From Gavia stellata (Eukaryota > Chordata > Aves > Gaviiformes > Gaviidae), in contig NC_082595.1 in the NCBI RefSeq assembly GCF_030936135.1, positions 99,241,334 to 99,305,333 of the forward strand: a stretch of 64,000 nucleotides of DNA. Reading direction: 5' to 3'. The notes beneath the pieces were generated by a model. That model searched no databases. It saw nothing but the letters and a program-made list of their open reading frames with translations, and was not told the DNA's origin. Shown one piece after another: positions 52,345 through 64,000 of the stretch. A program made the translations under genes and the position numbers. The first letter of the stretch is position 1; each line of letters starts with the position of its first letter.

Positions 52345-52448
52345 CTTTTCTGATCATCGCTACCATCAAGAAGCAGTGCATGCACAAGCTCCCAGTATTC
52401 AACTGTACATACAACTGGTGTCTTGATAATCAAAGTCTGCAATTCTTG
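52345..52448 (-). other. Unplaced exon-like segment in an NBAS intron (candidate cassette exon)
   Basis: On the minus strand a 104-nt segment has a strong acceptor (atttttcctctattag) and a good donor (AAAAG|GTAAAT). Read from a codon boundary, as the upstream NBAS exon requires, it is open for 34 codons and gives a helical, protein-like peptide with KTPVVCTVEYWELVHALLL and an acidic DGSDD end. It leaves two bases (AG). The next recognised exon starts at phase 0 with GTAGAG, so inclusion gives AGG followed at once by TAG. The flanking exons fit each other perfectly without it, and the mammalian protein as I remember it also joins them directly. It may be a frame-breaking cassette exon, a true exon whose 3n+1 partner I missed, or a chance open frame between cryptic sites. 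Confidence 0.5.
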
Positions 52449-55400
52449 CTAATAGAGGAAAAATAATTCTAAAAGCTGTTTTCATGTAAATGAAAACTTG
52501 TCAAAATTAATCTTTCCAAAATGTCATCCTGCAGATAGGCTAAACTGACAAAGTTAAAGATGCATTTTTAAAGAGAACATCCCACAACAAACTAAGATAC
52601 CCTCTTTTAGGAACAACAGGTTGTTGATGTTGACTCCAGTTTTAAGTAATATTTCAGTACTACTATTTTCAGTAAAAAAAGACAGACTTAAATTTTTAAT
52701 GCAAAATTCCTCTATTGTTTATCTGTATGTATGTATGACTTAGACCAGCAGCACTTAAGGTACCAAGTGGATGGATACCACAAAATTATTTAAGCTGTAA
52801 AAACTGAAATAAATGAGCAGCATTGTTGCAGCCATAAAAATAATCAGAAGGCAGGGCAGTATCATGCAACTGTCATACTAAATGGCATTACGTAAGCACT
52901 GCAATTGGTGGTTTTCTTTTTGATCTGATGTAGAGAAAGTCCTAACGATCACAGTCATCATAGCTGAGCCCCTATGTAATAATAGCAACAATATGGAAAA
53001 AAACCCCTCACTCTCTCAACCAACGCGAACTATCAGAAATTACTATGAAGTAAAAACTATTTTAAGAATACCTGAGAGGGGGTCCTCAGATGATACAGAG
53101 TTTACAGACCTCTAAATAAAAAGTGTCACCTAGCAAGATAGTTGATGGCATAAGATAAGACTGAAAAAAAGCATGGCATCAACTGAACATCACCGTTATG
53201 AATACAAAATACTAATTTAAGATATTAACAAAATAATGCCTAAAGAAAAACAGTTTTACAATTTACTTGTATCTTCCAAAGGCTTTTAACAACATCCCTG
53301 ACTAGAAACCACTGAAGAACTTGATCTGCTAACAGGAACAAAAACAAAACACACAAACAAAAAAACAGTTTATGATCAAATGGTAAAACTAAAAAGTAGA
53401 ATTTATTATATGATTTCATGACTGCTTCTTTGCTTATATAAATTAAATGATGCTTTTGGAGGACTGCAAGCAGTGAACAGATAATATTGCACACAAATGA
53501 GCTAGCTTATGTTCATCAAGGACACCTCCAATTGGAGGTTTCTTTCCAATTAAAAAAAACTAGGGTAAGTAAATGACCATACGATGGCAAATAAAACGCA
53601 ACAATGGTAAAGCCATCACATTTTAAAATATGCTGAATTAGCCTCACCAAGTCAAAACAGGAACCTGAGCCTCACTGAATGAAATTCAGAGACCTCTGGT
53701 TAATATACAGCTGAAGTCAAGAGAGCAATCAAGGTGTTGGGATGCATAAGCACGGACTGTTAATTTCTACAAGGACATCACATTCACTTCTCCAATTAAC
53801 TCCTTTCAGGAGGTATAATGCATATGACAGTAGGCTCTGAGACAGAGGGGAGAATAGTTACAGACACAGAAAACAGTGTGGATGAGGTAACATAACTGGA
53901 ATTGTTTACTTAAATTGAGTAAACAACAGAGTAAGGAAAAAAGTGATGAAGTACATAAAACAGAGCAGGGACTTGATTTTCTGGATTTTGCTATCCTATA
54001 AAACATAGAACAACACCACATACCAAATCACATAGAGGTTAAAAAAAAAAATCATTCTACAAAGTTTCAGCATGTTTTGCATTCAATGCTGTATGGTGTA
54101 CCAATGCCAAGCATTTAGCAACAGACACCCAAGGCTGAATCACAGTTCATCCACCGATTTCTTTGCAACATAATAATAGAACACTAAATTCATCACTAAT
54201 GAGCTCTTAATTTTTCTGAAACTGAGATAAAAGCAGAATATGCAACGTTTAAACAATTCTCCACTTTTACTTTCATTACAAAAGATTTATTACAGAAAGC
54301 GAAATAACCCCCATGAATCCACTCCAGAGCACTCTTATCTTCCTCTGAAGCAACTGCTGCTAGCCACAGAATACCGTAGTACCCAGGACTCGCATCTGAA
54401 ACCATCATGTTCACTCAAGCTATAATGCTTTTCTCTCCACTTTGTCTTATCCATTTTACTTGTGTAGTTAATGGAAAATATTTCATTTGCATCGTAAAGT
54501 ATTTAATTAATCATACACGCTACAATTTATGTTCCCAGGAAAAATACATTGCACGTGTTCTCATATGGATAAATTGCATCTTCAAGGAACGGAAATTAGT
54601 GTTTTAAAATATTAATTAAAACTGAAATTAAATTTCTTAAACTTAATTTTTATGCATTAACATTAGAGAAACAATGTCTCTAGAATTATAAACAACATCA
54701 TAAGAAATTTACTCCAAGTTGATAGGACCATAAATCTTTCTTCTAATTAAGTATTTTTCACAAATAAAAGATGGCTGAGGATTAAACAGATACAGCTCCT
54801 TCACTTGTATTTTGCCAGATCAAGCTAAATACAGGTCATTGTTACCTGATAAATGACTTCAGCGAAATGACTTCGGAATTCTTAAATCTCACTGTGTTTA
54901 AATCTCTCTGACACAAGTAGAGGCAATGGAAAAAAGCTGAAAATCACTGGACATTGACCTATTCTCATTGAGACCTTTTTTTATGAAGTCATATGAAGAA
55001 ACATCATGTAAACAGACATACATTTTTCATATACTGGGGGAAGAGGGATAAAAGAGCAATGGAGGCTTGACAGCCATACCCAAGTTCTCAGAAAGTACTT
55101 ATGTTAATGCAGACATTACTAAGGCTGCTGAGACACATAAAACTTGCATATGGCATACATAAATTGCCTATATGAAGGAAGGGCAAATGCACGTGGTATG
55201 TGCGCAACACAGATACAAATTAATCTGGCAATTTGTCAAAGCTAAACTTTAGGGGAAAAAAACCCAGATAAAATAAGAAAGGTACCTAAAGTTACAATCT
55301 TAAGTTCATATTGGATATCCCTTCCAATTTTCAAAAATGCTTAGCCCTCAGCAGCTCTGTATACCCCAAGATCATGAAAAAAACATGATAAAACAATGAG

Positions 55401-55850
55401 GGGAAAGGCTAAATGAGATTACCTTCTCTAAATGCAAATAGCTTTGTCATTTAAGTGGCATGCAAATAGTAATTACATTTTGTATTTGCATAATAATTAA
55501 ACAATCCTTTTAAGACAAGGTGTGTCTTATAGAAGCTTCACAATTATTAGCTTCTTATCTTAAACTAACCTTTGGTTTACCTACAGAAGCTTTGTTAGTG
55601 CCTCTGTAACTTCCTGGGGCAAACCCCTAACTTATTACTGTAACTTATGCCTTGTAACTGGTCACTGAACTGAATGACTACATACACACACATATCCTGT
55701 TAGCTGATACCTTACATATGTTAGACAGTGCTGTGAGTCATTACAGACTGTATTTTTATATATTATATGAAAACAAATGGATTTCCATCTAAGATGGAAA
55801 AGCTAAAATTTGATATGAACATTCTAAACCATGTTTTTCGCACCCCCCAA

Positions 55851-55875
55851 CTTTTTTTTTATATATATAAAAAAG
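55851..55875. repeat. AT palindrome
   Basis: TTTTTTATATATATAAAAAA (55855-55874) is its own reverse complement, flanked by C/T and A/G runs. It can form a hairpin or cruciform and is preceded by CACCCCCCAA. Confidence 0.85.
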
Positions 55876-57541
55876 TCAGTATTTTGACCCATATTTTTCA
55901 TGCACCAGTTAACTAGAAAATTACAGAACCTGAAGGGCTCAGATAAAACTCATCAAGGGGATTAAAACAACGCATGCCTCTTCCCTCCAGTAGTGTGGGA
56001 TGCTACTGGAATGTGAATTAAAGACTCTCAAGCCTTTGAAAAATGAGGACCCCTGAATTTTTAATTTTGTTAACTAATCATTAGAGAACTGGAAATTGCT
56101 GTGTTTCTGACTATTTGATAGGTAGCTTCTTACATAAAGTACATTTTTAATTTTGTAAGAGCTGGCCTGTTTCCCAGCAGCGCATTGAATTTTGGGACCA
56201 CTACTTAGAGCACCTAGAGCATAATTAAATATTAAGTCCCTCCTTGATGTATGCAAAGTCTGACTAAGAGGATTAGTAGACACACTGAGGGTGGCTTTCA
56301 CACATTTTCTGGTAATTGAACACTGCAATATCATTAAACTTATCTTTACTCAATAGAAATCCACATTCATCCTTTACAATACCTGCTGTCCCTTTTTGTA
56401 CCAAGGAACAGTAAAGGAAAAGAGGGAACCCTTAAAAACACGTAAGAAATGTCAAGCAAGAAAGGATAAAACAATCTGGAAGTAAGATAATGAATACATT
56501 TTAAAAATATTTACAATATTAAGTTCATTAAAAAAACCCCACAAATCCAAAACAAACCTTTAAATGCATTCCTCTACAAGCTAAAAATAGCATCTGACCC
56601 ACCCACACCCCTCTTTTTTTTTTTTTTTAAATATGATCAAGGGTTTTGTTACTTCACTGGATGAGAAAGGATGATCCAATTAATGAAGGTGTAGTGATGT
56701 TAGAAGAACTGATACCTAGACAAGGCAGACAGACAGACACAGCAGTCTGAGCACACATTTGAAAGATGTAATCCCTCATGTTTACTTTTTAACTCTGCTT
56801 CACCCAGGGTCTGATAAAACTTGTAAATTGTGCTTCAAGATCCCCTTCTGTAGAATGGGGTTGCTTTTGAAGGTCTTTGCACCTGAAACATTAACTTGCA
56901 CGAAAAACTTGCTTAACTAATGCTTTGCTAAAAGCTCATATACAAATCTCTCCCTTTGCTTTTCAGCAGCCATGTAACTACTGAATTCTGCAGCATTCTT
57001 TTTTCACTAACATACCACGAAGGATTGTGAAATGTACAGAGTTTTCAATGTGCTATTTTATTATACTATTTTCCCTGTTTGTTAATACACAAGATAAGAA
57101 AACTTAATCATCAAATAAAGCCATCACTTGCTTTTTCTAACACTGGCTTGTAAACTAGCATTTGACATCAGCTGACTAGAAGAGAAAAAAAAAGAAAAAA
57201 ATAGTCTAAGTAGTGGATCACTCATTTGTTTTCTTGGACATTTGTGAAGAACTCTGAATTTCAATGACTGGTACCTAACAGACAAACCAATACGACTCTT
57301 CTGACCAAATCATACATTAGTTACCTAGCACAAAATATGAACAACAAATAAATACAAATATTGAAAACAAAGGGTTCTCATCTATCACATTTAGCTTGAA
57401 CTGAGATGAAAATTATAGTAATTTTTAAATATGTTCCAACATGACTCTTAAAATTCATATGTTTTCCTGCTAGAAACTAGGAGTATTCTAAAAATCCACC
57501 ACATCAGGAAACAGAAATTATTAACAGATTATATGGAGAGA

Positions 57542-57706
57542 GCTAAACAGGTTGGAAAACTGGACCAACAAGAATCACACGAGGTTTAACAGCAATGCTG
57601 CACCCAGGACAGCACAGGCGGGGACAGCCAGGCTGGGGAGCAGCTCTGCTGAGAGGGCCTTGGGGGTCCTGGTGGGCAGTGATTTACACGTGAGCCAGCA
57701 GCATAT
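57542..57706 (+). mobile_element. Short CR1 internal fragment
   Basis: AGGTTTAACAGCAATGCTGC, GCTGGGGAGCAGCTCTGCTG and GGGGGTCCTGGTGGGCAGTG followed by GTGAGCCAGCAGCATATGCA match the CR1 region around 'AEKDLGVLV'. Both ends are missing, so it is truncated on each side. It is GC-rich against an AT-rich intron. Confidence 0.75.
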
Positions 57707-59304
57707 GCAATGCATTCAATTAATTCCTAAAATGTCATGAGAGAAAAGCAAATGGATGCAAGTTTCATGTAGTTATATACATTTTGACTTACCAGATCTT
57801 ATCTTACATATTTCTCAAACAAGTTCAATGAGTCTCACAAGGTTTCTGTCAAATACAGGTTCTTTTTCTGTCTTCTACAGACATTACTGAAAGCTATTAT
57901 ATACCTGTAGCTGTATTCTTAAAACATATTCTAGTTGAATCTTTCAGACTTGAAATGCTTTTGGATTGGAAAGCGGGTCACAGGCAACACAAATATTGAC
58001 AAAGGACTGAGCTGAAGATGAAGAATCCAATCATAGACAGACACCTGAAGAGCAGTTAGAGTTAAGTGCTGGTATTATTGTAAAGGCAAGAGAAAAGTAA
58101 TTTCCAAAGAAAGCAAGAGATAAGCATTTTCTTTTTCTTTTAAGATTTTTATTATGATTATTCCCTTGGATGATCTTAGCACAGTGAGTCAAAATGGAGA
58201 TATTGCTTTTGGTTTATATGAATATAAAACGGTTTTGTGCATAGATTTTTGGAGGAACTATTAGAAATATTCTATTTTAGTACCATAAGGTCTTGGCATG
58301 GGGGGGAGGCATTTAGAAAATGGATGAAAAGTAACTCTGCTTCTGAACAATTCTGCATGCAGCAAGTGATACTCAACTGATTTTAAAACAGCACAAGCTT
58401 CAAAGACAAGACTACTTCTTCCTGTTAAGCCTTTAGAATATTTTCATTGTACTTAGAAATGTAGAACCTCTAAAAATACGTACATTGATAGTAAGCACTT
58501 CACCAAAATGAGTCATGAAATAAAGTAGTGAAAATATTAATGAATAACCAACAAGAGCCTTTTTGTATATATGGAATTTTTAATACTCTACTTGACAAAC
58601 TCGAGCGTTTTCACTCCTGAGAACATTCACTAGATGATCTTTATATGTTTTAGATCAACTTTTACATATACTTAAAAAATGAAAGCTAGGCATTTTGTAA
58701 CCCTTTATTTAAGAAGGAAAGTTAATCTGTTTTAGACTTGAAAACTTTAGAAGCATTCTGTCTCTTAGTTGGAAACAAATAAATACAGCTAAGAGTAACT
58801 TCTTTCAGCAACGATTTTACCTTTTTTCCTCCCCTGACTTTACACTGAAAAAGACTTAAAATTATCACTTGGGCAGTTAAAGGTATGAACATTTTTTAAG
58901 CAACTACTCTCTTTCAATTGTCAGGTGCTGCCTCTTCAGAGACAAAAGCACACTAACTATGACCAAATGCATTCCCTATCAGTTAAGTCTTTCCATTTGA
59001 AAAGAAAGAATATACAAAAACTTCAAAGTCAATGCTTGACATGGAGGAAAATCATTAGTGTTTAATCAAGTTTGGTATTATGTACTCCTGATCCCAAACA
59101 AAAGCTGAGTTGTCCATTAACTTTACATAACTTTGTTTTTCAAAGAATTATAATGTATTAGAAACCTGATTCAAAAGGAAGGTAGGATCAGTTCCCATAC
59201 CAACAGGATGCATTGCAACCATATATTGCGAAACAGCATTTCATCATATAATCTGTGTATAAAACTAGTCTTATGCTATCATTTATAGCAATAAATATTA
59301 ATAC

Positions 59305-59500
59305 CTTTATATCAGGCCAGCAAGCTCTGAGAACAGCTTGTGTCCTGAAGTACACAAGTAGCTTGCTATCCTCATCACTGAGATGGAAGGCTTGCTCCAG
59401 AATTTGCAACACTCTGATGCGAGGCTTCACTGCTAAAGAGTCATCACCACAGAAAGGTCTCAACCACTCCAGAAGGTCATCTGAAGAAACTACTTTCTCC
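59305..59500 (-). CDS. NBAS: NBAS coding exon (fifth from the 3' end), internal
   Basis: Internal exon of 196 nt with acceptor tttaattacag and donor AAG|GTATTA. One base completes the Gly codon begun in the previous exon, then 65 full codons follow, so it ends on a codon boundary. The peptide contains DDLLEWLRPFCGDD, then a helical stretch with RVLQILEQAFHLSDEDSKLL and YFRTQAVLRACWPDIK. This is one of the better conserved C-terminal stretches of NBAS and identifies the gene together with the last three exons. Two Cys and the acidic loop SDEDS are visible; no membrane segment or motif of known enzymatic meaning. Its codon-boundary end fits directly onto the phase-0 start of the exon at 41096, which matters for judging the extra exon-like segment at 52.4 kb. 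Confidence 0.93.
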
Positions 59501-61794
59501 CTGTAATTAAACAATATTGTGTTAAACAGTCTTTGGTAATCCTAATGAAAGTGCTACATGTCTTCTCAAAGCTGTGAACAAGTATATTCGATACATAACA
59601 AATACATAACACAGGAAATGGAAGAGCTCACCTCTGTGAGGCTGCAGAGAAACTAGCCCTTGTAAATCAGGTGCTTAAAGCTAAGTGGTGTAAGAACTTC
59701 TTTTGAACTTCAAATAATCATGTAATACCATAGAAATCCATCTATACAGTTACATATTTTCCCACATACTACCTTGACTGCCAATTGTATTGTACTGGTG
59801 CTGGATTTTAGCACCTGAAAATCCAAGCCTTTTTATGGTGTCTGGTCCTGACTGATGCCTGTACATACACCCCATCTGACTTTAGAGAAAACCAGCTTGA
59901 CTGCTTGCATTTTAAGTGTGACATTTTTATATCTGATATTTACTCATATTGTCCTATATTCTCTTTCTTTCCTTACAAATCCCTTCTTTACACTCCACAT
60001 ACACAAAATAGTTTCTCCTGATTGTAGCTCTAGCCATTTCTTTTTTTTTCTGTACCATCTCTAGCAAGCTTGATTATTGTACGTTCTAATATGATAATGA
60101 TTACATAACGCCCATAATTCCTAGAAAGAAAAAAACATATGTTAAAAAACTGAAGTTTTGGGGTTTTCCTGACTTGGCTAATTTGAAAAACTGTTAAAGC
60201 ATTGATTCAAAAAGTGTATTCTATTGAATACATTCTAACTGTGTGAAAGCATTTACAGTACACAGAATACCATGAACTCAACCAACGAGCTAGCAGTTGC
60301 AGACAGAATAAACTGTTATATCCCTTAGAGGCTATAAACTAGCATGTAACAAATCACTAAATGCTATTCTGCTATCTTTCAGCAGTATTTTAAACTAAAG
60401 CTAATTTTTTTCCCTTTTAAAAAAAAAAAAAAAAAATCAAGAAAGTGGTTCCAGGTGGAGTGTGACTTATAATTAATATTCCCTTATTTGTCTTAACAAG
60501 ACAGACGGGAAAGTAATATCAGACAGAAAACACTAATTTAACCTTTCTTGCAGCTCTGAAATAATAAACATTGACAGCTTAGGTTTTCATATTACAAGGA
60601 TTTCAATTTTACTTAAGCTTTATATTGTCGGAATGATGCTGTAAGCTCAGAATTTCAGCTAAATTAGACATGCCTCTGTTGAACAGGTGGCATTCAAACT
60701 GTAAATCAGAAGTTTGGGAATTAAGAGGACCTGCTGGAATATTTCAAGAGTTTTGTAGAGCTCACACCTGATGTTTATATATGTTTTGCTGAAGGAAAGA
60801 TTTATATTTTGTAAATTGAATATCTGAGGTTTAAAGAGATAAATAAGAACAAGTATTTAAATGAATGTAAAGAATTTCCTGTAATCACAATGACTTTCAC
60901 TCCAGCTTATTGTTTCAGCAGTTACATGTTGATGAAGTATACAAATAAAAGACTCCAGAAAGTGCATCTCAGAGTAAAATAGTACTGACTGTCCCATTCA
61001 ACCTTATAATATTGCAAATGAGATTTATTGTAGATTCTGACATCAATTCAGTCTACTTCAGTATCCAGTATTTAACTAATTTAATGTCAGTGGAGAAGCC
61101 TCTGTGCAATAGTGTAATTGGTTTTGTTGGCTACCAGAGAGTATGGAGTTTTATTATTATTATCATACATGAGTTCTTGGTTTGTACATCTGGAAATAAA
61201 ACTGTTTGTGGGTTGGTTTTTTTTTTTTTCCTTGTCTTTACTAGAAATGCAATGGAAAATGTCAGTGAGACATACAGACCATTATGTGACCTGAAATAAC
61301 GACATCCCCAAAAGAGGAGAAAAAAATGTGGTAAAGCATTATCCAGCATTTGTGAAATTGCTTCTGCACTATACCCTACAAATATTGACAAATATAGATA
61401 TCTGTATTCAGATATTTGAAAGTGAGTCATTATTATTTGTAATTTATCTACTTAACTGAAACAAAAGCAGTGAAGTACTCCTGGTAGATATACAATCTGC
61501 AGTAGTCACAGCAGAAAACCCATTTTCTCAAAGCACCATAATACATAGTTATCTAAATTTTTGGTTCAGTGACTTGCTTTCTTCCAAATGATCAAGTAAA
61601 GGCTTCTGTCAGGACTCAGATTTTGAACCTGACAAATGATAGCCTGTTCCAGGATAAAGTTTTAGAAAATTTAGTGCAAACCCATTATATATATCCATGA
61701 AGAAAAATCATCTATATTCAGTATCGTATCTTCAATGCTTTCACAAGAAGTATCTTTCAGTCTTAACCAAAGAATCCATACAGTAAGTTCTTAC
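59501..61794 (-). other. NBAS: NBAS intron between the sixth-last and fifth-last exons
   Basis: A 2.3-kb AT-rich intron with a T/A run ending in A19 at 60419-60437 and an ATT patch near 61152. No other feature was recognised. Confidence 0.85.
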
Positions 61795-61884
61795 CCTTTC
61801 TCAACACTTGCATGCACTGCAGAAACGATGCCTTCAAGGATTCCAAGTGGATCTTCCACTGATATAGATGAGCCACCATTTCCA
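61795..61884 (-). CDS. NBAS: NBAS coding exon (sixth from the 3' end), internal
   Basis: Internal exon of 90 nt. On the minus strand it is preceded by a pyrimidine-rich acceptor (cttcccttaacag) and followed by the donor GG|GTAAGAAC. It begins with the third base of a codon, reads 29 open codons including SISVEDPLGILEGIVSAVHA, and leaves two bases (GG) that complete a Gly codon with the next exon. The segment matches the vertebrate NBAS C-terminal region as I remember it (mammals have a similar SISVEEPLAILEGIV stretch). NBAS is a large helical scaffold that joins RINT1 and ZW10 in the NRZ complex at the ER, receives Golgi-to-ER vesicles with syntaxin-18 SNAREs, and has been implicated in NMD. 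No catalytic motif is expected. The upstream exon is outside the window or unrecognised. Confidence 0.88.
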
Positions 61885-64000
61885 CTGTTAAGGGAAGACA
61901 TAAAATTACCATAAAACTGATCCTTAATATCATATCTAATTCTATTCACCTGTAGGATTTACATTAATTGTTCAATAATATAGCTATTTTCCACTTTCCC
62001 TGCTTAACTAGTACCTTTATTTTTTATGTCAAAAGTAATGCAAGAAGCAACAAGAAAAGAGCGGGAGAGAGAAATACTAAAATACTTAATTGAAACTTGA
62101 AAAAAAAAATTTTAGCACTTCTAACACAGATTAGGTCAGCAAAATATCCACATGTAATCTCATTACCTTAAAGATGTCATCAATATCAACTAAACAGATT
62201 AAAAGTTACACGTAAATGTCACCATCTTTTCAAATAACATCTTGCAGTGTCACTATTGGTTTAAACAAACTTGACTGTAACCTGATTCGAGTCCTATCTG
62301 CTGATTCAGCAGATTTCTTTTCCCACCCCCTCTGAGATTCCTGTTCAGTTGGATCAACCAGGTTGATGCTTACCAGAACGCAACAAAATTACAAAGGAGG
62401 GAACATGTGGTCCAGAACACTATGTGGGAAAGGGGAGGATTAAGCCACCCATCAAATGACATCCGCTATGCATGTGAAGGAATAGAAAAATATGAATCAT
62501 GCTGCCCGTCAGATTTTCCACTTACACAATAACATTCTTCAGCAGGTCAAAAGGTAGTAAATAATTTAAAAAAAAAAACCAAAACCAATCACTCTGGTAG
62601 GGAAAAAAGCTTCACTCCTAATGCAATGAAGATGACATTTTCTGCTAAGATTTTCAGCAAAACAGACCTAAGATGTGACTGTGACGATGAAAAAGGGAGG
62701 GATTTTGCACTGGTACTCCAATAAAGCACACAGTGTCTCTTCATGGAAACCACTGCAGTGGCAATGATGCCCGGATGAACAAGAAAAAACAACAGTTTTG
62801 CCTATTTTAAGAGTTTGTCAATGCTGCATTAAAAGGAAGAGAAAGAAAGGCAAATAGGACCAAAGGTAGTTTAAAGATGACTCAAAAACCCAGAGATAAA
62901 GTGTATTTTCTTTATAGTTCATCAGCATATCAAAGATCATCTGCCACTAAAAACATCAGCCTCTTCCTAGATGATCTCTTAATAAAAATGAACACATGTC
63001 CAGACTACCCTGACTGTTCTAATGCCAAAATACACTGCATATCTGATTGTAATGCGTAAAAATAATAAATGCGTAAAAATGCGTAGTATTTCACAAATTT
63101 TTGTCAAGAGTTATGAGAGCGCTTATAATTTTGTCATTTATTACTTCAGTAAGATAAATATATTGCCTAAAAAATTATTATACTATACCCCATAGAGACC
63201 TGAATTTTTACAACCGTTGATGTCTTCCTGTATTCAGAACTTTCATTTTTTCTATTTTTATCTTTATAAGTGACCAGCACTTCAGTGAACAACACTATAT
63301 TTAAAACCAACATGTGACTCCATTCAGAACAGATGCAAGATAATTTGTTGCGTGATGTAATCTCCCTTTACCTTAGTATACACATTTTGTATTGCTATAC
63401 TGCACTCATAAGTTCGAAGTAGGAGTAGAAAGCTTGTAACACTGGTCCTTTTCTCAAAAAATACTGTTACATATGACTATGACAGAAATGCCATTGTTAA
63501 TACCAATACTATTATATGGCAGCTAAATAAATTTTAGATGAGCAAAGTTTAAACCTAGATATTTTCCTAAACATCTTCAGAATATTTGGAAACAATCAAA
63601 TTATAATTTATAGTACAAAAATATCCAGGACTTTAGACTCCCAAAGAGAGATAATGCCTTCCAAAAGATAAAATCTATTTTCACCAAGAAACACATCAAA
63701 AATTTCAGCCTCAGAAAAAAAAGAAAGTGTCTTTTTCACAGAAAAGGAGACACAACAGAACTAAATGGTCTGTTAAGGAAAAAAAAGAAAAAAAAAAGAT
63801 TACATTTAGATTACACCACTAATGCAGAAGTGTGGAAATGGCAAAAAGAGCAGCAGTATTAAAGTAATCATTTTATGCAAGCAGCTACATGCATTAGGTG
63901 ATGGTTTCAAATTTGTTTTAAAATAAAAAAACTAAGTAAATTTAAGATATGTTCCCAGAGTGAAGCCAGATATAAGCTTCTTCATTAATGTTCTGTTTAC
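61885..64000 (-). other. NBAS: NBAS intron, continuing beyond the window
   Basis: Sequence upstream of the first recognised exon; the preceding exon must end two bases into a codon and was not seen up to 64000. It contains a small imperfect tandem repeat of ATGCGTAAAAAT-type units at 63052-63086. Frames at 62589-62792 and 62877-63059 show no support as exons. Confidence 0.7.
63052..63086 (+). repeat. Small imperfect tandem repeat (ATGCGTAAAA units)
   Basis: ATGCGTAAAA occurs twice 17 bp apart (AATGCGTAAAAATAATAAATGCGTAAAA, here in two pieces), and a third partial ATGCGTA follows directly. Likely local duplication. Confidence 0.7.

Larger units (their letters stand above)
52449..59304 (-). 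other. NBAS: NBAS intron between the fifth-last exon and the 52.4-kb segment
   Basis: About 6.9 kb with a perfect AT palindrome (55855-55874), a T15 tract (56614-56628) and a short CR1 piece (57542-57706). No further exon was recognised. Confidence 0.7.

Noticed and set aside
62589..62792. Minus-strand frame upstream of the first recognised NBAS exon
   Set aside because: No acceptor or donor pair placed to give a phase-compatible exon and no resemblance to NBAS.
1..64000. CRISPR arrays, operons, bacterial promoters, tRNA or rRNA genes
   Set aside because: None seen. Spliced vertebrate exons, long introns and CR1/LTR repeats rule out a prokaryotic reading; no cloverleaf or regularly spaced repeat array was found by eye.

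Overview
This is a vertebrate, almost certainly avian, genomic window. It is AT-rich and nearly gene-empty, and its main dispersed repeats are chicken-repeat-1 (CR1) LINE fragments with the bird-type 3' end (octamer-like ATTCTGTG tails), plus one avian-type retroviral LTR. There is no bacterial or viral gene layout; nearly all open frames are short chance frames.

The one protein-coding locus I can support is the 3' end of NBAS (neuroblastoma-amplified sequence) on the minus strand. Six exons in 5'->3' order are at 61884-61795, 59500-59305, 41096-40957, 32032-31888, 25285-25157 and 15004-14729. All have consensus AG/GT borders, their phases fit together, and the last ends in TAA at 14731-14729. 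Together they encode the C-terminal ~324 residues (976 nt) of a protein that is about 2,370 residues in mammals. The 5' part of the gene lies beyond position 64000. NBAS is a scaffold of the NBAS-RINT1-ZW10 (NRZ) ER tethering complex and has been linked to nonsense-mediated decay (NMD).

A seventh, well-bordered exon-like segment (52448-52345, 104 nt) lies between the second and third exons but does not fit the phase. If included, it puts a TAG directly after the junction with the next exon. It is either a frame-breaking (poison-type) cassette exon in a gene tied to NMD, or the sign of a missed companion exon. I consider it the most interesting object here.

Layout: 1-345, retroviral LTR end cut by the window edge; about 1760-2290, possible second solo LTR; 346-14728, intergenic DNA downstream of NBAS with a decayed CR1 at 13.4-13.7 kb; 14729-61884, NBAS exons and long introns holding CR1 copies (26.3, 29.1, 31.4-31.9, 36.4-37.0, 37.8-39.1, 50.2-51.1 and 57.5 kb), simple repeats, a G-rich tract at 24.5 kb and an AGGTCA half-site cluster at 49.05 kb; 61885-64000, further intron. 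Two fairly young CR1 copies lie in opposite orientation on either side of the 40957-41096 exon and could pair in the pre-mRNA.

All family assignments are from recognition by eye; no search was run.
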